64,000 bases of DNA from Flavobacteriales bacterium (GTDB lineage: Bacteria; Bacteroidota; Bacteroidia; Flavobacteriales_F; PHOS-HE28): contig JADJAA010000001.1 in NCBI GenBank assembly GCA_016704485.1, positions 1,674,001-1,738,000 on the forward strand, written 5' to 3'. The notes under the pieces were generated by a model that was not told the origin of the DNA, ran no database searches, and was given only the letters and a program-made list of their open reading frames with translations. Shown piece after piece: positions 28,801 through 37,005 of the stretch; positions within the stretch are counted from its first letter, which is position 1; every line of letters begins with the position of its first letter. A program made the position numbers and the translations under genes.

Positions 28801-28934
28801 GAAAGACCATCAGCAGCAGTAACGTGCTGGAATTGGAGATGGTCGTCATCTCTGGAAACCAACGGTTGTGCCAAGCACCATGATCCGTTGATCACCAATG
28901 TCATACATACGGTCTTATGGAGCGAAATGCGCAT
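25857..28934 (-). CDS. Two-component propeller sensor histidine kinase (HisKA_3 type)
   Basis: About 1025 residues. The signal peptide (to WCLAQ) precedes a periplasmic region of Reg_prop beta-propeller repeats (EDAEGYIWIGTERGLNRYDG, DSAGVIWIASSDKGLSRF, DRSGTLWVGTAGGVSLYNP, DGRGRVWCTTNNGLSCFD). A Y_Y_Y domain and one membrane helix (WWFYVALIILGAIVMWLIS) follow. The HisKA_3 phosphoacceptor His is in ARDLHDDVGSTLGS, and the HATPase has SDNGKGFD and GNGLPGMQ. Unlike the hybrid sensors of gut Bacteroides it carries no fused receiver or AraC output, so it should signal to the separate LuxR-type regulator next to it. Start at 28934 is chosen for the better signal peptide; 28964 is also in frame. 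The ligand is unknown. Confidence 0.9.
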   Translation of the reverse strand: MRISLHKTVCMTLVINGSWCLAQPLVSRDDDHLQFQHVTAADGLSDNGVTCIFEDAEGYIWIGTERGLNRYDGQQVQQFSGPGRAPCGSHITSIAQDSAGVIWIASSDKGLSRFHSDTGGFTCYPGDTLQSTGTLSVRLNHITALNDSMLVICSQDGGLIWYNTRSNTSISRKYPITSSLSSLLGWYHSTLIIDTGRMWVGNLPGGDSFILDPLTGDERFRIRCNGPDSLFTKTNALYCDQRLYTGGWGPGITSFQADVQRTEHYAPLKDEVTSMVQWKNGTILTGTKINGIVQLDKDLKPVQRYAHQRRSPNTLINDRVRCMMTDRSGTLWVGTAGGVSLYNPHVWQMHLIDLYGGNNSDNSDLTFHALQQDHDGTIRISTSHGFFLVDPTADSVRQIQLSYDEQPLELTGLFEPFPDKFMLGTETGFFRYDKQNEKIIPSAKRSISSNLMFQVRSIFSDTFPNGPKLIIGALGWSNTKVDPLTFEAKEWRGRLEGAIPPIGMLNCTKKSTNGRYWSSYTNGVINWSKSKLSASDSTVSYTSTARSEHRRLPSSDVSDLLIHRDTVWVAMRDAGLASIANDTVKFFPPPAHTSNDLLGLAMDGRGRVWCTTNNGLSCFDPATLEWIHVPINDGGTFTQLTKCIAELQDGTMAFCVDNSLITFDPNAFNAFPDLPLPYLTGVNNTWGAVLPNPDGIVEIAYRASSFDATVSALWPMGPTPLEFVYRLEGVEKESHVVDARTPIRYAGVPVGEHALLVRVRDAYGRVGPEVTLFTVKVPAPFWQSWWFYVALIILGAIVMWLISRFRQQQTMRLQSMRDHIARDLHDDVGSTLGSINFYSEALKRKLDEIDDPMAKVVATRIGNSSREMIDRMADIVWSVDPKNDDAGSLIERMKGYASDLVATRGIELKWNTPSSLEHVKLGTDHRRNLFMIFKEAMYNSVKYAACTQIHVSLNIIDRKIELTISDNGKGFDPENVDSYNGNGLPGMQTRAKAMGGQVHIESSPGNGTAVIAIVPINATLPRSGD

Positions 28935-28969
28935 ACGAGAGTGCCGGAAAATTAAGGCATTCACGCAGT

Positions 28970-29013
28970 AATACCATTTCGCTGCCCTTCAACTTGGGGA
29001 GCGAAATGGTATT
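28970..29013 (-). terminator. Long inverted repeat downstream of the gliding-type adhesin gene
   Basis: A perfect 14-bp stem: AATACCATTTCGCT (28970-28983) pairs with AGCGAAATGGTATT (29000-29013), with an extra CCC/GGG pairing inside. It lies between the stop of the minus-strand gene at 29073 and the start of the kinase gene at 28934. No T run is seen, so it may be a terminator or an operator-like site near the kinase promoter. Confidence 0.5.
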
Positions 29014-29072
29014 TAACGGTCTCCTGATCCGTGCACCAAGAATTTCAGGACCCAGATTTTCAGAGGCTGATC

Positions 29073-31433
29073 TTAGCGATCTGCAGTTTCTTGTCCCAGC
29101 AATGTTACGTGGGTGAGGCCAACGGTCTTAGGTAGGCGAACACCCTTTACGCTGTATTTGATCACGTATACACCCGTCGGCGCAGCGTTGCCGTCCATCA
29201 AGGATCCATCCCAAGCGTCATTCAAGTTCATGGAGTTGAATAGTGCAGCTCCCCAACGGTCGAACACCGTGAATTCCGCTTCGGTCAACTCGTGACCTAC
29301 GGCTTGGAAAACATCGTTGATACCATCACCGTTCGGCGTGAAAGCATTGGGAAAGTACACGTGGGCAGCAGGAGCTAAGTGGATCGTGTCCGTGGCGATG
29401 CAACCATTTGCAGTAGTGATCATGAGCTCCACTACATGTGCTTCCAGATCGATGTAACTGTGGTCCGGTGCCTGAGCGGTTGACCAATCGCCGTCACCGA
29501 GATCCCAATCGTGCCTAGCTGCGCTTGGCTCGCTGACCTCATTGAACTGCCAATCGTCCTGCTGAAGGTTCGTTGCAATTATATTCGTTACCGGTGTTTC
29601 GAGATTCACATGAATTGAAGCATTGGCCTCGTAACCGCATCGATCAGTAACATGCACATTGAATGTGCTGTCCGTAATAGGCTGGATCGTGATCATATCA
29701 TTCGTGCTCGAAGCCGAAAGCCATTCTGTCGTGTACGAGCCACTGCCACCGGAAACGGTTGCGACAAGATCAGCTGTATTACCTGCACAGATAACGAATG
29801 AGGGTCCAAGGTCTACAGTCAGAAGATCATGAACAGGAACGAGTGTTGTAACGCTCGCTTGTGACTCCGTGCCGCATTGATCAGTAACAGTAACGGCGTA
29901 CGTAGCATTCGCAGAAACGGAAACCATAAAGCTATTGTTGGTCGTGATCATATCACCGTTGCTATTGGTCCATAAGTAGCTGTAAGGGCCACTTCCACCG
30001 GCAGCACTCAGAACACCGACCATTGCACTATCGTTCGGACAAAAAACCGTCGTATCCGGTGTGGTGCTGAGTGCCATGGGGGCGTAGGCCTGGATGGATA
30101 CGACTACGCTTTCGGAGTCGGTTGCGCCGCACTGATCCTGTATGGTAAGCGTGTAAGTAATAGGTGTTGTGGAGGCTGTAATATTCAATGAACTCGTGTT
30201 GGCTGCTGATGATCCATTGGCGGTCCAATTGTAAGTGTACTGCCCTGGACCGGCATTCGTGACACCGTAGACCAACTCACCTGAATACGTACACGGAACG
30301 ATCATGTCCGGCTGTGGGATCAATGTCATTGGCTGTGGAGTGATCTGCACTGAATCAATTGCTGTGGCGCCGCAAGCATCGGTTATTGCAACTTGGTACA
30401 TGCTGGAACCGTCTGCCGTAACTGCCACTTGTTGGGTATTGCCTATGAACGCACCATCGTTCGTCCATGAATAGGTATACGGCGCAGTTGCACCAGCACT
30501 GACCAGTGCTTGAACAGTGGTGTTGTCCATGCACAATGGCGCTGTCAATGCGGTTGTTGCATCCACCGATATTGTGGGGCTGGCGAACGTACCGGCCTCA
30601 AGGAATATTGCTGAGTCATATACACTATCACCCCCATCGCCGATCGCGATCTTAATGTGATATTGTTGACCGCACTGTACTTGCGATGAGGCTGTCATCA
30701 TTACTGTGCGGCCGTTGTAGCGGATCGCAGTTGGATCTGGATTATTCGCATTTCCATTGTCCACATAGTATATACTGTTCGCTAGCCAATTGGGGTCGAT
30801 CGCCGCACAATTTGCTGCAATACCACCTTGAGGCCCTACCACTCCGGAATTGACAGAGTTGATGGTCACTGGCACAGTAGTGCCAGGGATCAAAGCAATG
30901 TTTGCCGCACCATTAGAGAATGGACCGGTTATGCCAGGTCCACTAATGAAGAAACCGAATGCATCGTTCACTGTACCGCAGACATATCCAGGATACTCCT
31001 CTGAGGCGAATACGAAATTGAAACTTACATCACCCCCACTCGGAACGAAATCGAACTCCAGGATCGATGCATCATCAATGTTCAGACCACCAGATAGTAT
31101 GACGAGATCGGGATCGGACCTTGTTCCTGGTACCTGTGAGTCGGCACGAACGCCATCATTCGGACCTACAGCCTGTGCTGCGATCCCGGTTGAGAGGATC
31201 AATCCGTTCGGAATACCGGCATTGGATGCTGCGCTGTTGAACGCTCCGATCTGTTGATCAACGCTATTGCCTGCCGATCCGTTGAGTGCAATATTGGTCG
31301 CATTTACACCACCACCCATTAGAACATTCTGTACAAGCTGTACCGGGGTTTGCGTGTTGGTCACTACAAGCTGTGCGTTCACTGTTAGTAATGGTGCACA
31401 GAATAGGAGAGGGAAGAGGGTGGTGCGGTTCAT
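29073..31433 (-). CDS. Choice-of-anchor L / gliding-type protein with T9SS type B C-terminus
   Basis: A 786-residue secreted protein. The signal peptide ends near TVNAQ (residue 21). A choice-of-anchor L-like domain lies at about 30-270 (GLILSTGIAAQAVGPND, ILEFDFVPSGGDVSFNFVFASEEYPGYV, DAFGFFISGPG). Four or so PKD/SprB-like modules follow (YSWTNDGAF.., YNWTANGS.., YLWTNSNGD..), each with a VTDQCG-type end. The C-terminal CHU_C-type domain (YFPNAFTPNGDGINDVFQ ... FDRWGAALFNS ... WDGSLMDGNAAPTGVYVIKY) is the hallmark of T9SS type B cargo, usually attached to the surface in gliding bacteria. The function is probably adhesion, inferred from architecture only. Confidence 0.88.
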   Translation of the reverse strand: MNRTTLFPLLFCAPLLTVNAQLVVTNTQTPVQLVQNVLMGGGVNATNIALNGSAGNSVDQQIGAFNSAASNAGIPNGLILSTGIAAQAVGPNDGVRADSQVPGTRSDPDLVILSGGLNIDDASILEFDFVPSGGDVSFNFVFASEEYPGYVCGTVNDAFGFFISGPGITGPFSNGAANIALIPGTTVPVTINSVNSGVVGPQGGIAANCAAIDPNWLANSIYYVDNGNANNPDPTAIRYNGRTVMMTASSQVQCGQQYHIKIAIGDGGDSVYDSAIFLEAGTFASPTISVDATTALTAPLCMDNTTVQALVSAGATAPYTYSWTNDGAFIGNTQQVAVTADGSSMYQVAITDACGATAIDSVQITPQPMTLIPQPDMIVPCTYSGELVYGVTNAGPGQYTYNWTANGSSAANTSSLNITASTTPITYTLTIQDQCGATDSESVVVSIQAYAPMALSTTPDTTVFCPNDSAMVGVLSAAGGSGPYSYLWTNSNGDMITTNNSFMVSVSANATYAVTVTDQCGTESQASVTTLVPVHDLLTVDLGPSFVICAGNTADLVATVSGGSGSYTTEWLSASSTNDMITIQPITDSTFNVHVTDRCGYEANASIHVNLETPVTNIIATNLQQDDWQFNEVSEPSAARHDWDLGDGDWSTAQAPDHSYIDLEAHVVELMITTANGCIATDTIHLAPAAHVYFPNAFTPNGDGINDVFQAVGHELTEAEFTVFDRWGAALFNSMNLNDAWDGSLMDGNAAPTGVYVIKYSVKGVRLPKTVGLTHVTLLGQETADR

Positions 31434-31565
31434 GGTCTCTGGTGTTCGTTATTCGACGCAACAAAGAGATGACCTCGGCAAAACCTCTGCAATACCCACT
31501 AATGAGGAAACTGGTTCGTGCTTTAGCGATCTTAAGTGATGTTCACAACCACTTACGCAACGCAA

Positions 31566-31601
31566 CAAGCCCCGATCCACCATACGGCGGACCAGGGCTT
31601 G
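31566..31601 (-). terminator. groESL terminator containing a dispersed palindrome
   Basis: CAAGCCC (31566-31572) pairs with GGGCTTG (31595-31601), and an inner stem TCCACC (31576-31581) pairs with GGCGGA (31586-31591) with one mismatch. It lies 24 nt past the groEL stop. The inner part, tccaccatacggcgga, differs at only two positions from the 16-nt palindrome found at 55755 and 56095. Confidence 0.75.
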
Positions 31602-31624
31602 CTCTTAATTATTGATGGTTGATC

Positions 31625-33262
31625 TTACATCATTCCACCCATGCCACCCATGTCAGGTGCATGGCTGTGGCCTGACCTTTCTTCTTTCTCGTCGCTGATC
31701 ACACACTCGGTGGTAAGCAACATGGAAGCGATACTGGCTGCATTCTCCAAAGCAACACGGGTTACTTTGGTAGGGTCGATAACACCTGCTGCAAGCAGGT
31801 TCTCGTATACCTCAGTGCGTGCATTGAATCCGAAGTCGGCTTTTCCATCGCGTACTTTTTGTACCACGATGCTTCCTTCCAACCCAGCATTCGCTACGAT
31901 CTGGCGCAATGGCTCTTCCAATGCACGACGAACGATCGCCATACCGGTGGTTTCATCAGCGTTGATGCCTTCCATTTTGTCCAATACCTTTTGGGCACGG
32001 ATGTAGGCAACTCCACCGCCAGCAACAATACCTTCTTCAACAGCAGCGCGGGTAGCGTGCAAGGCATCATCAACACGGTCCTTCTTCTCTTTCATCTCAA
32101 CTTCAGTAGCGGCACCGATGTAAAGAACAGCAACACCACCGGCCAATTTGGCCAAACGCTCTTGCAATTTCTCTTTGTCGTAATCGCTGGTAGTTGACTC
32201 GATCTGTGCTTTGATCTGGTTTACACGACCAGCGATGTCGGCTTTCTTACCAGCACCGTTCACGATGGTGGTGTTGTCCTTATCGATGCTGATCTTTTCA
32301 GCCTTTCCGAGCATGTTCAACTCCGTGTTCTCCAATTTGAAGCCACGCTCTTCGCTGATCACTTGTCCGCCAGTGAGGATCGCGAGATCTTCCAACATTG
32401 CCTTACGACGATCGCCGAAGCCCGGTGCCTTCACTGCACATACTTTCAAGGATCCACGGATCTTGTTCACTACCAACGTGGCCAACGCTTCACCGTCCAG
32501 GTCCTCGCTGATGATCAACAACGGCTTACCGGTCTGTGCGCTCTTTTCCAGGATAGGAAGCAGCTCCTTCATGGTGCTTATCTTCTTGTCGTAGATCAAT
32601 ACATGTGCGCCTTCCAGTTCAACGGTCATTTTCTCCGCGTTGGTCACGAAGTACGGACTTAGGTAGCCGCGGTCGAACTGCATTCCTTCCACCACTTCAA
32701 CAGTGGTATCGGTGCCTTTCGCTTCTTCAACGGTGATCACACCTTCCTTCTTCACTTTGGCCATTGCCTCAGCGATCAAAGAGCCGATGGTGTCGTCGTT
32801 GTTCGCGCTGATCGAAGCCACTTGCTTGATCTTCGCATTGTCATCACCAACAGACTTGCTCATCTTCTTCAGATCAGCAACAACTGCGGTAACGGCCTTA
32901 TCGATACCGCGCTTCAGGTCCATTGGATTGGCACCTGCTGCAACGTTCTTCAGTCCGGCGGTTACAATGGCTTGAGCGAGAACGGTTGCGGTGGTTGTTC
33001 CATCACCTGCAATGTCTGCGGTCTTGCTAGCAACTTCTTTAAGCATTTGGGCGCCCATGTTCTCAACGGGATCCTTCAGCTCAATTTCTTTTGCAACGGT
33101 AACACCGTCCTTGGTGACCTGTGGTGCACCGAATTTTTTGTCGATGATGACGTTACGGCCTTTTGGTCCGAGGGTCACTTTTACTGCATTGGCAAGATGA
33201 TCGACACCACGTTTCAAGCGGTCCCGAGCATCAATATCGAATTGGATGTTCTTTGCTGGCAT
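31625..33262 (-). CDS. groEL: Chaperonin GroEL (Hsp60)
   Basis: A 545-residue chaperonin subunit of normal family length. Visible hallmarks are VKVTLGPKGRNV near residue 30-40, the ATP-binding loop AGDGTTTATVLAQ, the apical segment KAPGFGDRRKAMLEDLAILTGG, the AAVEEGIVAGGGVA region, and a Gly-Met-rich C-terminal tail (DMGGMGGMM). It forms the 14-mer folding chamber that acts with GroES. It follows groES by 87 nt on the same strand, so the two form one operon. Confidence 0.98.
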   Translation of the reverse strand: MPAKNIQFDIDARDRLKRGVDHLANAVKVTLGPKGRNVIIDKKFGAPQVTKDGVTVAKEIELKDPVENMGAQMLKEVASKTADIAGDGTTTATVLAQAIVTAGLKNVAAGANPMDLKRGIDKAVTAVVADLKKMSKSVGDDNAKIKQVASISANNDDTIGSLIAEAMAKVKKEGVITVEEAKGTDTTVEVVEGMQFDRGYLSPYFVTNAEKMTVELEGAHVLIYDKKISTMKELLPILEKSAQTGKPLLIISEDLDGEALATLVVNKIRGSLKVCAVKAPGFGDRRKAMLEDLAILTGGQVISEERGFKLENTELNMLGKAEKISIDKDNTTIVNGAGKKADIAGRVNQIKAQIESTTSDYDKEKLQERLAKLAGGVAVLYIGAATEVEMKEKKDRVDDALHATRAAVEEGIVAGGGVAYIRAQKVLDKMEGINADETTGMAIVRRALEEPLRQIVANAGLEGSIVVQKVRDGKADFGFNARTEVYENLLAAGVIDPTKVTRVALENAASIASMLLTTECVISDEKEERSGHSHAPDMGGMGGMM

Positions 33263-33349
33263 TTTTTCTTTTGGGTTTGGTCCTGAATGATCAGGACCAC
33301 GTTAGTTCAGAAATGAAAAAAAGGCGATGTGATCACCGCCGATCAGTTA

Positions 33350-33643
33350 TTAGTTGAGCACTGCGTAAATGTCACTCTCGCGCATGATCATATAGTCCTT
33401 GCCCTCAAGTGTGAGTTCGGTTCCACTGTACTTTCCGTAAAGGATGCTATCCCCAACTTTTACGCTCAATGGGGTCACTTTACCATCATCAGCAACACGG
33501 CCCGTGCCTACTGCGATGATCTTACCGCGCTGAGGTTTCTCCTTTGCGGTATCCGGAATGATAATGCCACCCTTGGTGGTCTCTTCTGCGGCGGCTGCTT
33601 CTACGAGTACGCGGTCCGCTAGTGGTTTTACTTTGCTTGCCAT
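33350..33643 (-). CDS. groES: Co-chaperonin GroES (Hsp10)
   Basis: A 97-residue co-chaperonin. It starts VKPLADRVLVEAAAAEETTKGGIIIPDTAKEKPQRGKIIAVG, with the mobile loop at about residues 20-34, and ends with the usual GKDYMIMRESDIYAVL strand. It caps the GroEL ring. It is the first gene of the groESL operon; its upstream region (33644-33830) holds the direct repeats and inverted repeat described separately. Confidence 0.98.
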   Translation of the reverse strand: MASKVKPLADRVLVEAAAAEETTKGGIIIPDTAKEKPQRGKIIAVGTGRVADDGKVTPLSVKVGDSILYGKYSGTELTLEGKDYMIMRESDIYAVLN

Positions 33644-33722
33644 GGTTGGTTCTAGTGTATTTTCTCTGAAGGAGATGTGACCTCGCTTGTCAATGTATGT
33701 GCCACTATCGCAAATGCGAGAA

Positions 33723-33795
33723 AATGGCAGTTCGGTCGGAAAAAAATGGCAGAACGTGCTTTCACAAGCACATTGGTGTCAGTACAACTGACAAC
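33723..33795 (-). promoter_or_regulatory. groES upstream direct and inverted repeats
   Basis: On the minus strand, upstream of groES, CTGCCATTTT occurs twice (plus-strand AAAATGGCAG at 33723-33732 and 33745-33754), exactly 22 bp apart. Further upstream is a perfect inverted pair TGTCAG/CTGACA (33779-33784 and 33790-33795). No CIRCE element (TTAGCACTC-N9-GAGTGCTAA) is present. These are good candidates for heat-shock control sites, but the cognate factor is unknown. Confidence 0.4.
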
Positions 33796-33833
33796 CTGAC
33801 AAGCTTAGAATGAACCGAAGTTCGGACCAAATC

Positions 33834-34163
33834 TTACGGGGCTGGTACCTCCTGAGGAGCTTCTGTAGGAGCGTCAACTGGGGCGGCCGCTTCATCGATC
33901 TGCTCGATAGGCGTATCCAATTCGTTGAATTCAACCGCACTTCCACTATCCTGAAGGCCTGCGGATACCAAGCACAATACCATCAACGCGCCAGCAAGTG
34001 TCCATGTGCCCTTCTCCAAAAAGTCTGCGGTGCGTTGTACGCCACCGATCTGTTGAGCACCGGTAAAACCGCTGGCAAGTCCGCCGCCTTTAGGGTTCTG
34101 GGCTAGTACTACAAGGGCGAGCAATACGCAAATGATCAGAATGATAATGGAGATCGCAACCAT
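33834..34163 (-). CDS. secG: Protein translocase subunit SecG
   Basis: A 109-residue membrane protein with two hydrophobic segments (about residues 3-22 and 51-68) separated by the cytoplasmic LAQNPKGGGLASGFTGAQQIGG loop diagnostic of SecG. An acidic Pro/Ala-rich C-terminal extension, common in Bacteroidota, follows. It is an auxiliary part of SecYEG and aids protein export. It is the last gene of the miaB - sigma-54 activator - lptE - TPR-like - secG set, starting 3 nt after the previous stop. Confidence 0.93.
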   Translation of the reverse strand: MVAISIIILIICVLLALVVLAQNPKGGGLASGFTGAQQIGGVQRTADFLEKGTWTLAGALMVLCLVSAGLQDSGSAVEFNELDTPIEQIDEAAAPVDAPTEAPQEVPAP

Positions 34164-34166
34164 GAC

Positions 34167-35285
34167 TTACTTATTCAATTGTTCCTCCAATTCTTTTTGA
34201 AGGGCCGCAAAGTAAGCGCTTTTCTCCGGGTGTTTCAAACCCAATCTGCGATATGCGTCAATGCCCTTGGTAATATTGCCCTGCGCTACGTAGATCCTGG
34301 CGAGGGTTTCGCTCACCAGCCCAGCACTATCGTCCAAACTTCGTTTAGCCGCTTGTTGTGGGGTGAAGAACTCGGTTTTCTTTGGTGGCAGCGGGTTGTC
34401 CTGCTGAATGAACCGTTCCAATAACACTTTCTGGTCGGGTTGTCCTGCATTCTTGGCCAGATCATTGCTCTTCTTATCACTAACCTTTTCAGCGGTTAGC
34501 GGTGATTTGATCTGGATCGAAGTTTCAGGCAAATGTGCAGCAGAGGCCGGTAATATGGTGATCACAGCCTGATCTTCGTTCGTTCCGGAATCACTTTCCC
34601 CTAACCAATCCGTAAAACTTCGCTTTGAAAGCACCTGGGGTCTGCTCTCGACCTGTAGCTCTGGAATGACCGGACTTACATCAGTTGTAGCTAATATCTC
34701 TTGTGGGCGTACTTCCGTAATTTCCGTGGAGATCTCTAGAGCAACGTGATCGGTTACAGGTTGAGGTGGGTCAACTGCTTCCTTGTGCTCCTTGGTCTCG
34801 GTCGGAACCGCTTTTTTACTCCAGGTAAGGTCATACCCACTGGCGATAGAGGCTTCATTTATTTGCCGATCCAGAAGGTCTTCTTCTCTTGCTATGGGTT
34901 GTAGTTCCAATGGATCGGTCGAGATCACTGATGCTTCTTGAACTAGATCCGGTGTTTCCGGTTCCTCGAACTTGGCTTGCGGAACACTATCAGCCGCACC
35001 AGGGACAACGTTCTCATGTTCATCGGACAGCCCAACGCTGAAACTGCTGGGTCCATCGGCTTCCAGCAGATCGAAAAGCACTTCCCGGTTCGGGATATGT
35101 GTGCTGCTGGTCTCAAGAGTACCGTCGAACAGGACATCGCCAGCTTCATGTTCACCAACGGCCAAAAGCAGTTGCGCACCACTGAACCAAGGGTATCGCT
35201 CGGTCATGGCCTTTAGCCCAACAAGGTCTTCCCGGGCTATGTTGCCCGGCTCTTCCAAGATCCGTGTGAGTCGTTCGCGTTCCAT
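34167..35285 (-). CDS. TPR-like conserved Bacteroidota protein
   Basis: A 372-residue cytosolic protein. The N-terminal helical part (LTRILEEPGNIAREDLVGLKAMTERYPWFSGAQLLLAV) is typical of a family always seen between lptE and secG. The middle is low-complexity and acidic. The C-terminus has a TPR-like hairpin (DDSAGLVSETLARIYVAQGNITKGIDAYRRLGLKHPEKSAYFAALQKELEEQL; only parts are diagnostic). The ATG at 35285 is chosen because the in-frame TTG at 35294 would overlap the lptE stop. No enzymatic motif is visible, and the function is unknown. Its position suggests a role connected with envelope biogenesis or secretion. Confidence 0.75.
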   Translation of the reverse strand: MERERLTRILEEPGNIAREDLVGLKAMTERYPWFSGAQLLLAVGEHEAGDVLFDGTLETSSTHIPNREVLFDLLEADGPSSFSVGLSDEHENVVPGAADSVPQAKFEEPETPDLVQEASVISTDPLELQPIAREEDLLDRQINEASIASGYDLTWSKKAVPTETKEHKEAVDPPQPVTDHVALEISTEITEVRPQEILATTDVSPVIPELQVESRPQVLSKRSFTDWLGESDSGTNEDQAVITILPASAAHLPETSIQIKSPLTAEKVSDKKSNDLAKNAGQPDQKVLLERFIQQDNPLPPKKTEFFTPQQAAKRSLDDSAGLVSETLARIYVAQGNITKGIDAYRRLGLKHPEKSAYFAALQKELEEQLNK

Positions 35286-35287
35286 GT

Positions 35288-35782
35288 TCACCAATTCCCA
35301 AGCGTGCGGTCGAAGATATCCTGCGAAAGTTGTTTCCCAATGTTCTGCACCAATTGCTCCTCTACGGTCGCAAGGTCCTGCGAACTGCTGTAATCCTCGA
35401 ACCGGGAGATGGTGGTCTCGAGGTTTTTCTTCGGGTCCAGTGTATTCACGTAGGAGATGGTGACCGTTATGGTGAGCCTGTTCAGCGCGGCGGTCTCATT
35501 GGCCTGTATGCTTACGGGCTGCACATCATAGCCCGTTATTGCACCGCTGTATTGTACGTCGCCATCCCTGCTGGCAAGTTTCAGAGGCGTTTGTGCCAAG
35601 AGTAGATCACGGATCGTTTCCGTTAGCGTTTGCGCACTTTGTGGAGTCGATAACGGCGCTCTGGCCTGTAGCAGTTCCACCGACATGGTGCGTGCATCGC
35701 CGGTGTCACCACCGGTGAATGAATAATTGACGCGACACCCAGCAAAGAGCGCAATAAAAACTATGGGCCAGAATCGGATCAC
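35288..35782 (-). CDS. lptE: LPS-assembly lipoprotein LptE-like
   Basis: A 164-residue lipoprotein with signal peptide and lipobox LFAGC (Cys16), followed by the pattern VNYSFTGGDTGDARTMSVELLQ, LTETIRDLLLAQTPLKLASRDGDVQYSGAITGY and an Ile/Val-rich strand region, as in Bacteroidota LptE proteins. LptE plugs the LptD barrel and helps insert lipopolysaccharide in the outer membrane. Its start overlaps the end of the sigma-54 activator by 4 nt (ATGA, 35779-35782). Confidence 0.85.
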   Translation of the reverse strand: MIRFWPIVFIALFAGCRVNYSFTGGDTGDARTMSVELLQARAPLSTPQSAQTLTETIRDLLLAQTPLKLASRDGDVQYSGAITGYDVQPVSIQANETAALNRLTITVTISYVNTLDPKKNLETTISRFEDYSSSQDLATVEEQLVQNIGKQLSQDIFDRTLGNW

Positions 35783-37005
35783 GGGATATCGTACTCTTTG
35801 ATCTTACGGTAGAGCGTGCGCTCACTGATCCCCAATTCCTGTGCCGCCGACTTGCGTTTGTTGCGGTGTTTGATCAACGCTTTGCGGATCAGTTCTTTCT
35901 CTTTTTCCTCTAGGCTCAACGTCTCTTCCACTTCCGTATGGTCCACGTCCTCTGGATCGCGATCCACAGGTGCACGTTCAATGGTATACCCGCGCTCGGA
36001 ACTTGGGAGCGGCAAGAGACTGCCTTCCCTGTATGCCGCCGCGATCTTGTGCAGGTCTTTCGGGTCGTCCTGGATCATAGCGAAGTGCTCCTTCAGCACA
36101 TTCACATCCTGCTGCAATTTTGCGATCACGGCGTAAAGCATTTCGCGTTCGTTCGGGCCCTGACCATTTTCCGTGGACCCTCCTTGGGCAGTTCGAACGG
36201 CCGGTAATAAACTGGCATCCACCGTAGGCAGATAAAGCCTCAACTTTTGCCCGTCGATCTCCCTGTCCTCGGTCTCAATTACGTTGATCTGCTCAACGAT
36301 ATTGCGCAATTGCCGCACGTTGCCCGGCCACCGATATCCCATGAGCAATTGCTGCGCTTCCGGTGTAAGATTTATAGGTTCCTTCAAGCGATGACGTTCC
36401 GCACTATCAATAGCGAATTTCTTGAATAACAATGCAATGTCGCTCCCTCTTTCACGCAAAGGAGGAAGCATGATCGGGATCGCATTCAACCGGTAATACA
36501 GGTCTTCTCTGAACGTGCCTTGCTGCACTGCTTGCCACATATTCACGTTGGTGGCTGAAACAACCCGTACACTCGTTCGTTGGCTCTTACTGCTACCTAC
36601 CCGGATGAATTCCCCGGTCTCCAGAACGCGCAACAAACGGACTTGCGTTCCCAACGGGAGTTCACCCACTTCATCAAGAAAGATCGTTCCCTTGTCCGCT
36701 ACCTCAAAATAGCCTTTGCGGGCTTCATGTGCACCTGTGAAAGAACCCTTTTCGTGACCGAACAATTCACTGTCAATGGTGCCTTCAGGAATGGCACCGC
36801 AATTCACGGCGATGTATGGCCCGTGTTTTCTCGCACTGTTCTCATGGATCACCTTGCCCATGACCTCCTTGCCACTGCCGCTCTCGCCCGTGATCATCAC
36901 GCTCAGGTCCGTTGGAGCCACCACATTGGCGATCTCCAATGCCCGGTCCAATTCAGGCGTATTACCGATGATACCGTACCGTTGTTTTATCTGTTGTAAC
37001 GTCAT
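35779..37005 (-). CDS. Sigma-54-type AAA+ transcription activator
   Basis: A 408-residue NtrC-family activator without an N-terminal receiver. Walker A is GESGSGKE (40-47), the sigma-54 contact loop is GSFTGA (87-92; GAFTGA with A to S), and Walker B is TIFLDE (107-112). An arginine-finger region (FREDLYYRLN) follows. The C-terminal Fis-type helix-turn-helix is KRKSAAQELGISERTLYRKIKEYDIP. With no sensory domain, its activity is likely set by expression or a partner. It overlaps miaB (37002-37005) and lptE by 4 nt each, so it is inside a tightly coupled operon. Confidence 0.93.
   Translation of the reverse strand: MTLQQIKQRYGIIGNTPELDRALEIANVVAPTDLSVMITGESGSGKEVMGKVIHENSARKHGPYIAVNCGAIPEGTIDSELFGHEKGSFTGAHEARKGYFEVADKGTIFLDEVGELPLGTQVRLLRVLETGEFIRVGSSKSQRTSVRVVSATNVNMWQAVQQGTFREDLYYRLNAIPIMLPPLRERGSDIALLFKKFAIDSAERHRLKEPINLTPEAQQLLMGYRWPGNVRQLRNIVEQINVIETEDREIDGQKLRLYLPTVDASLLPAVRTAQGGSTENGQGPNEREMLYAVIAKLQQDVNVLKEHFAMIQDDPKDLHKIAAAYREGSLLPLPSSERGYTIERAPVDRDPEDVDHTEVEETLSLEEKEKELIRKALIKHRNKRKSAAQELGISERTLYRKIKEYDIP

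Noticed and set aside
33644..33830. CIRCE heat-shock element before groES
   Set aside because: No TTAGCACTC-N9-GAGTGCTAA inverted repeat is present.
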